Assembly: GCF_036370855.1 (NCBI RefSeq) | Contig: NC_088098.1 | Location: 38,753,981-38,817,980, forward strand | Direction: 5' to 3' | Source: Dromaius novaehollandiae | Taxonomy: Eukaryota; Chordata; Aves; Casuariiformes; Dromaiidae | Length of the DNA stretch: 64,000 nucleotides | Part shown: positions 62,360 to 64,000 of the stretch, one piece after another | How positions within the stretch are numbered: the stretch's first letter is position 1 | How the letters are laid out: the number at the start of each line of letters is the position of its first letter | The notes under the pieces: generated by a model | Told to the model about the DNA's origin: nothing | Seen by the model: only the letters and a program-made list of their open reading frames with translations | Databases searched by the model: none | Program-made: the position numbers and the translations under genes

Positions 62360-64000
62360 ACAACATCTAGACTAAGTAGTGGACTGAACCAATCTTACTG
62401 CCAGTTGTCAGAAAAGACAACAAGCATTTACGATTCTAATCTAGGCCTTGGAAGCCCGAGGTTTTGTTCCACTCCAGATTTCACACATCTCTTTAGTCAA
62501 GCCCCTTAACCAGAATTTCTAATGATTAGAAAGGTATAATAGTTGGGGGGGGTTAAAAGGATAAACATCCAAGATCATCATTGGCTGAACACTTCACAGC
62601 TATAGAAACATTTAGAAGTTGATATTTGTGTCTCTAAAACATTACTTTCATGTTTTGATCATAAAAAGAAAATGGATAAACTGGTAATATTTTGTTCTCC
62701 AGTCTACAAAGAGCATGTGAAACAGCTGATGTGCAGCTGCCTCTTCATGACCACAAGTTAAGCTTTAAACTAAGATATCAACATTGTAAATTATTTCTCT
62801 CAAGGTCGCACAGCCTTAGCACACATTAAGACCCACAATGCACCATGTATTTCCTGCTACTAAAATCTAAACAGCTTCCGTCTTTCCCTCTGCACAAAGT
62901 CTCCGGTCTAATCTTTGACAGCAATTAAGATGCAGATGATGTACTGTCAGTATGTAAATGAATTAAAAAGCTTAACCTTAAGAGAGACTTTAAAGTATAT
63001 AGTGTGTTTTGAGATTTATTTTAAAACTATAAAGTAAATAGTCATCTTTTTCAGCTGTATGCAGCTGAAGTTTTCATCTGCAACATTTGCAGTCTTCCTG
63101 AAAACTTCAGGTCAAAGTTATCACTAAATATATGGGCCATATCTGTAATTAGATTTTCCCTTTATACTATTTTTCTCATGTGTAGAAAACCCTTAAAAGC
63201 CACATGCATTGCTTTTAAATAGCTTAGTTCTTCAGAAGGTCATCAAAAGAATCCCCAAGCAAGTTCTGCGACACCTTCCAGGCATGTCTCGTTTTCTAGA
63301 CAAATATATTTAAGACACAAGACCTCCTCTCCAGATTAACAAAGTTACATGATGAGGAACTGCACTAACCTCATGCTGGAGCAGAGCTAGGATCAGCTAA
63401 ATTGAATTAGCTTTAATTATAACCACTTTTGAACCCAAAGTAATTTACAAGTGAGAACTTACCCATAAATGTTAGACCCATCATCACAACTATTCCCCAG
63501 ATGAAACACTGCTTGTATAATACAGCTCTGCCCTATTATTTACTAACCTGTTTCCTAAACAAAAGTTAATGGAACTCAGTCACCCAAATCAGAAGCTAAC
63601 TGAGAACACCCCACAGCTCTAGTAACCTACAACCAGCATTAAGCAGTAGCATTTTGTCTGCAAAGCAGTATCTTCCGTACAAGTGTCTACAGCACCAGAC
63701 AAATACCAACGCAAAATCATTCATGAAAAAGTTATTTGAAACACTGTAGAATATATATGCAAACACAGAAAAAAAAAGAAAAAAGTCAACAGCCATTTAA
63801 GTAACACCTGCACGTCCATTTTCTGCAATCTTTCCGATTCTTGAAGTTTCCCAATAAGACCTTTGACAGCATAGTTTCAGATACAGCATGTTTGCAGCTA
63901 TGTCACAAGAACGTTAAAATGCATTAGGCTATAACCATACTAACACAAACACATAGCTATTGTAGATACATCCATTATACCGAATGGTATACTGGAACAA

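Larger units (their letters stand above)
52508..64000 (-). other. NAP1L1 5' intron (open at the window edge)
   Basis: At least 11.5 kb of AT-rich intron before the first coding exon. No CpG island or promoter-like sequence appears before 64000, so the promoter and non-coding exon 1 lie outside. It contains a CR1 fragment (about 54410-55380), a GC-richer patch (59246-59400), a small hairpin (58525-58546), and an inverted-repeat element (62082-62359). Short open frames throughout have no coding character. Confidence 0.8.

Noticed and set aside
1-64000. CRISPR arrays, bacterial operons, tRNA/rRNA genes, intact proviruses
   Set aside because: None seen. No regularly spaced repeats, ribosome-binding-site-linked frames, cloverleaf sequences or paired long terminal repeats were noticed.

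Overview
This is a vertebrate nuclear window, most likely from a bird and at least from a sauropsid. Three things point that way: decayed CR1-type LINE fragments in the introns, a very low overall repeat load, and two recognisable genes in the arrangement known from human 12q21. Both genes are read from the minus strand, head to tail: NAP1L1 upstream (high coordinates), then PHLDA1. Nothing in the window looks bacterial, viral or organellar.

Layout. 1 to about 26.1 kb: no gene I can support. It holds simple repeats, homopolymer runs and a few GC/CpG-richer patches (about 2.5, 8.0, 10.8-11.8 and 14.3-14.9 kb) that open long but unconvincing reading frames. About 26.1-29.35 kb: PHLDA1, an intronless coding sequence (28284-28763) inside a strong CpG island (about 28.18-29.33 kb), with a likely AU-rich 3' UTR below it and a TATA/dinucleotide repeat above it. 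About 29.4-37.25 kb: AT-rich gap with no second gene. It shares the C-over-G strand bias of the NAP1L1 introns, so it may be partly NAP1L1 3' UTR or read-through territory. 37.25-52.5 kb: all 14 coding exons of NAP1L1, whose splice sites and phases I could join into an intact 393-residue frame. 52.5-64 kb: start of the long 5' intron of NAP1L1; its promoter and 5' non-coding exon lie beyond the window.

Function. NAP1L1 is a histone H2A-H2B chaperone with an acidic tail and a C-terminal CKQQ box. PHLDA1 is a small, inducible PH-like-domain protein. They are neighbours by ancestry; I see no sign that they work as a unit.

The least expected structures are non-coding: a 278-bp element at 62082-62359 with 51-bp inverted repeats (47 of 51 pairing) bounded by TTAA on both sides, a pair of abutting perfect hairpins in the last NAP1L1 intron (38803-38850), a perfect 31-bp tandem duplication (42119-42180), and a 24-base perfect palindrome (51235-51258). 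I found no evidence of a wholly new coding system.
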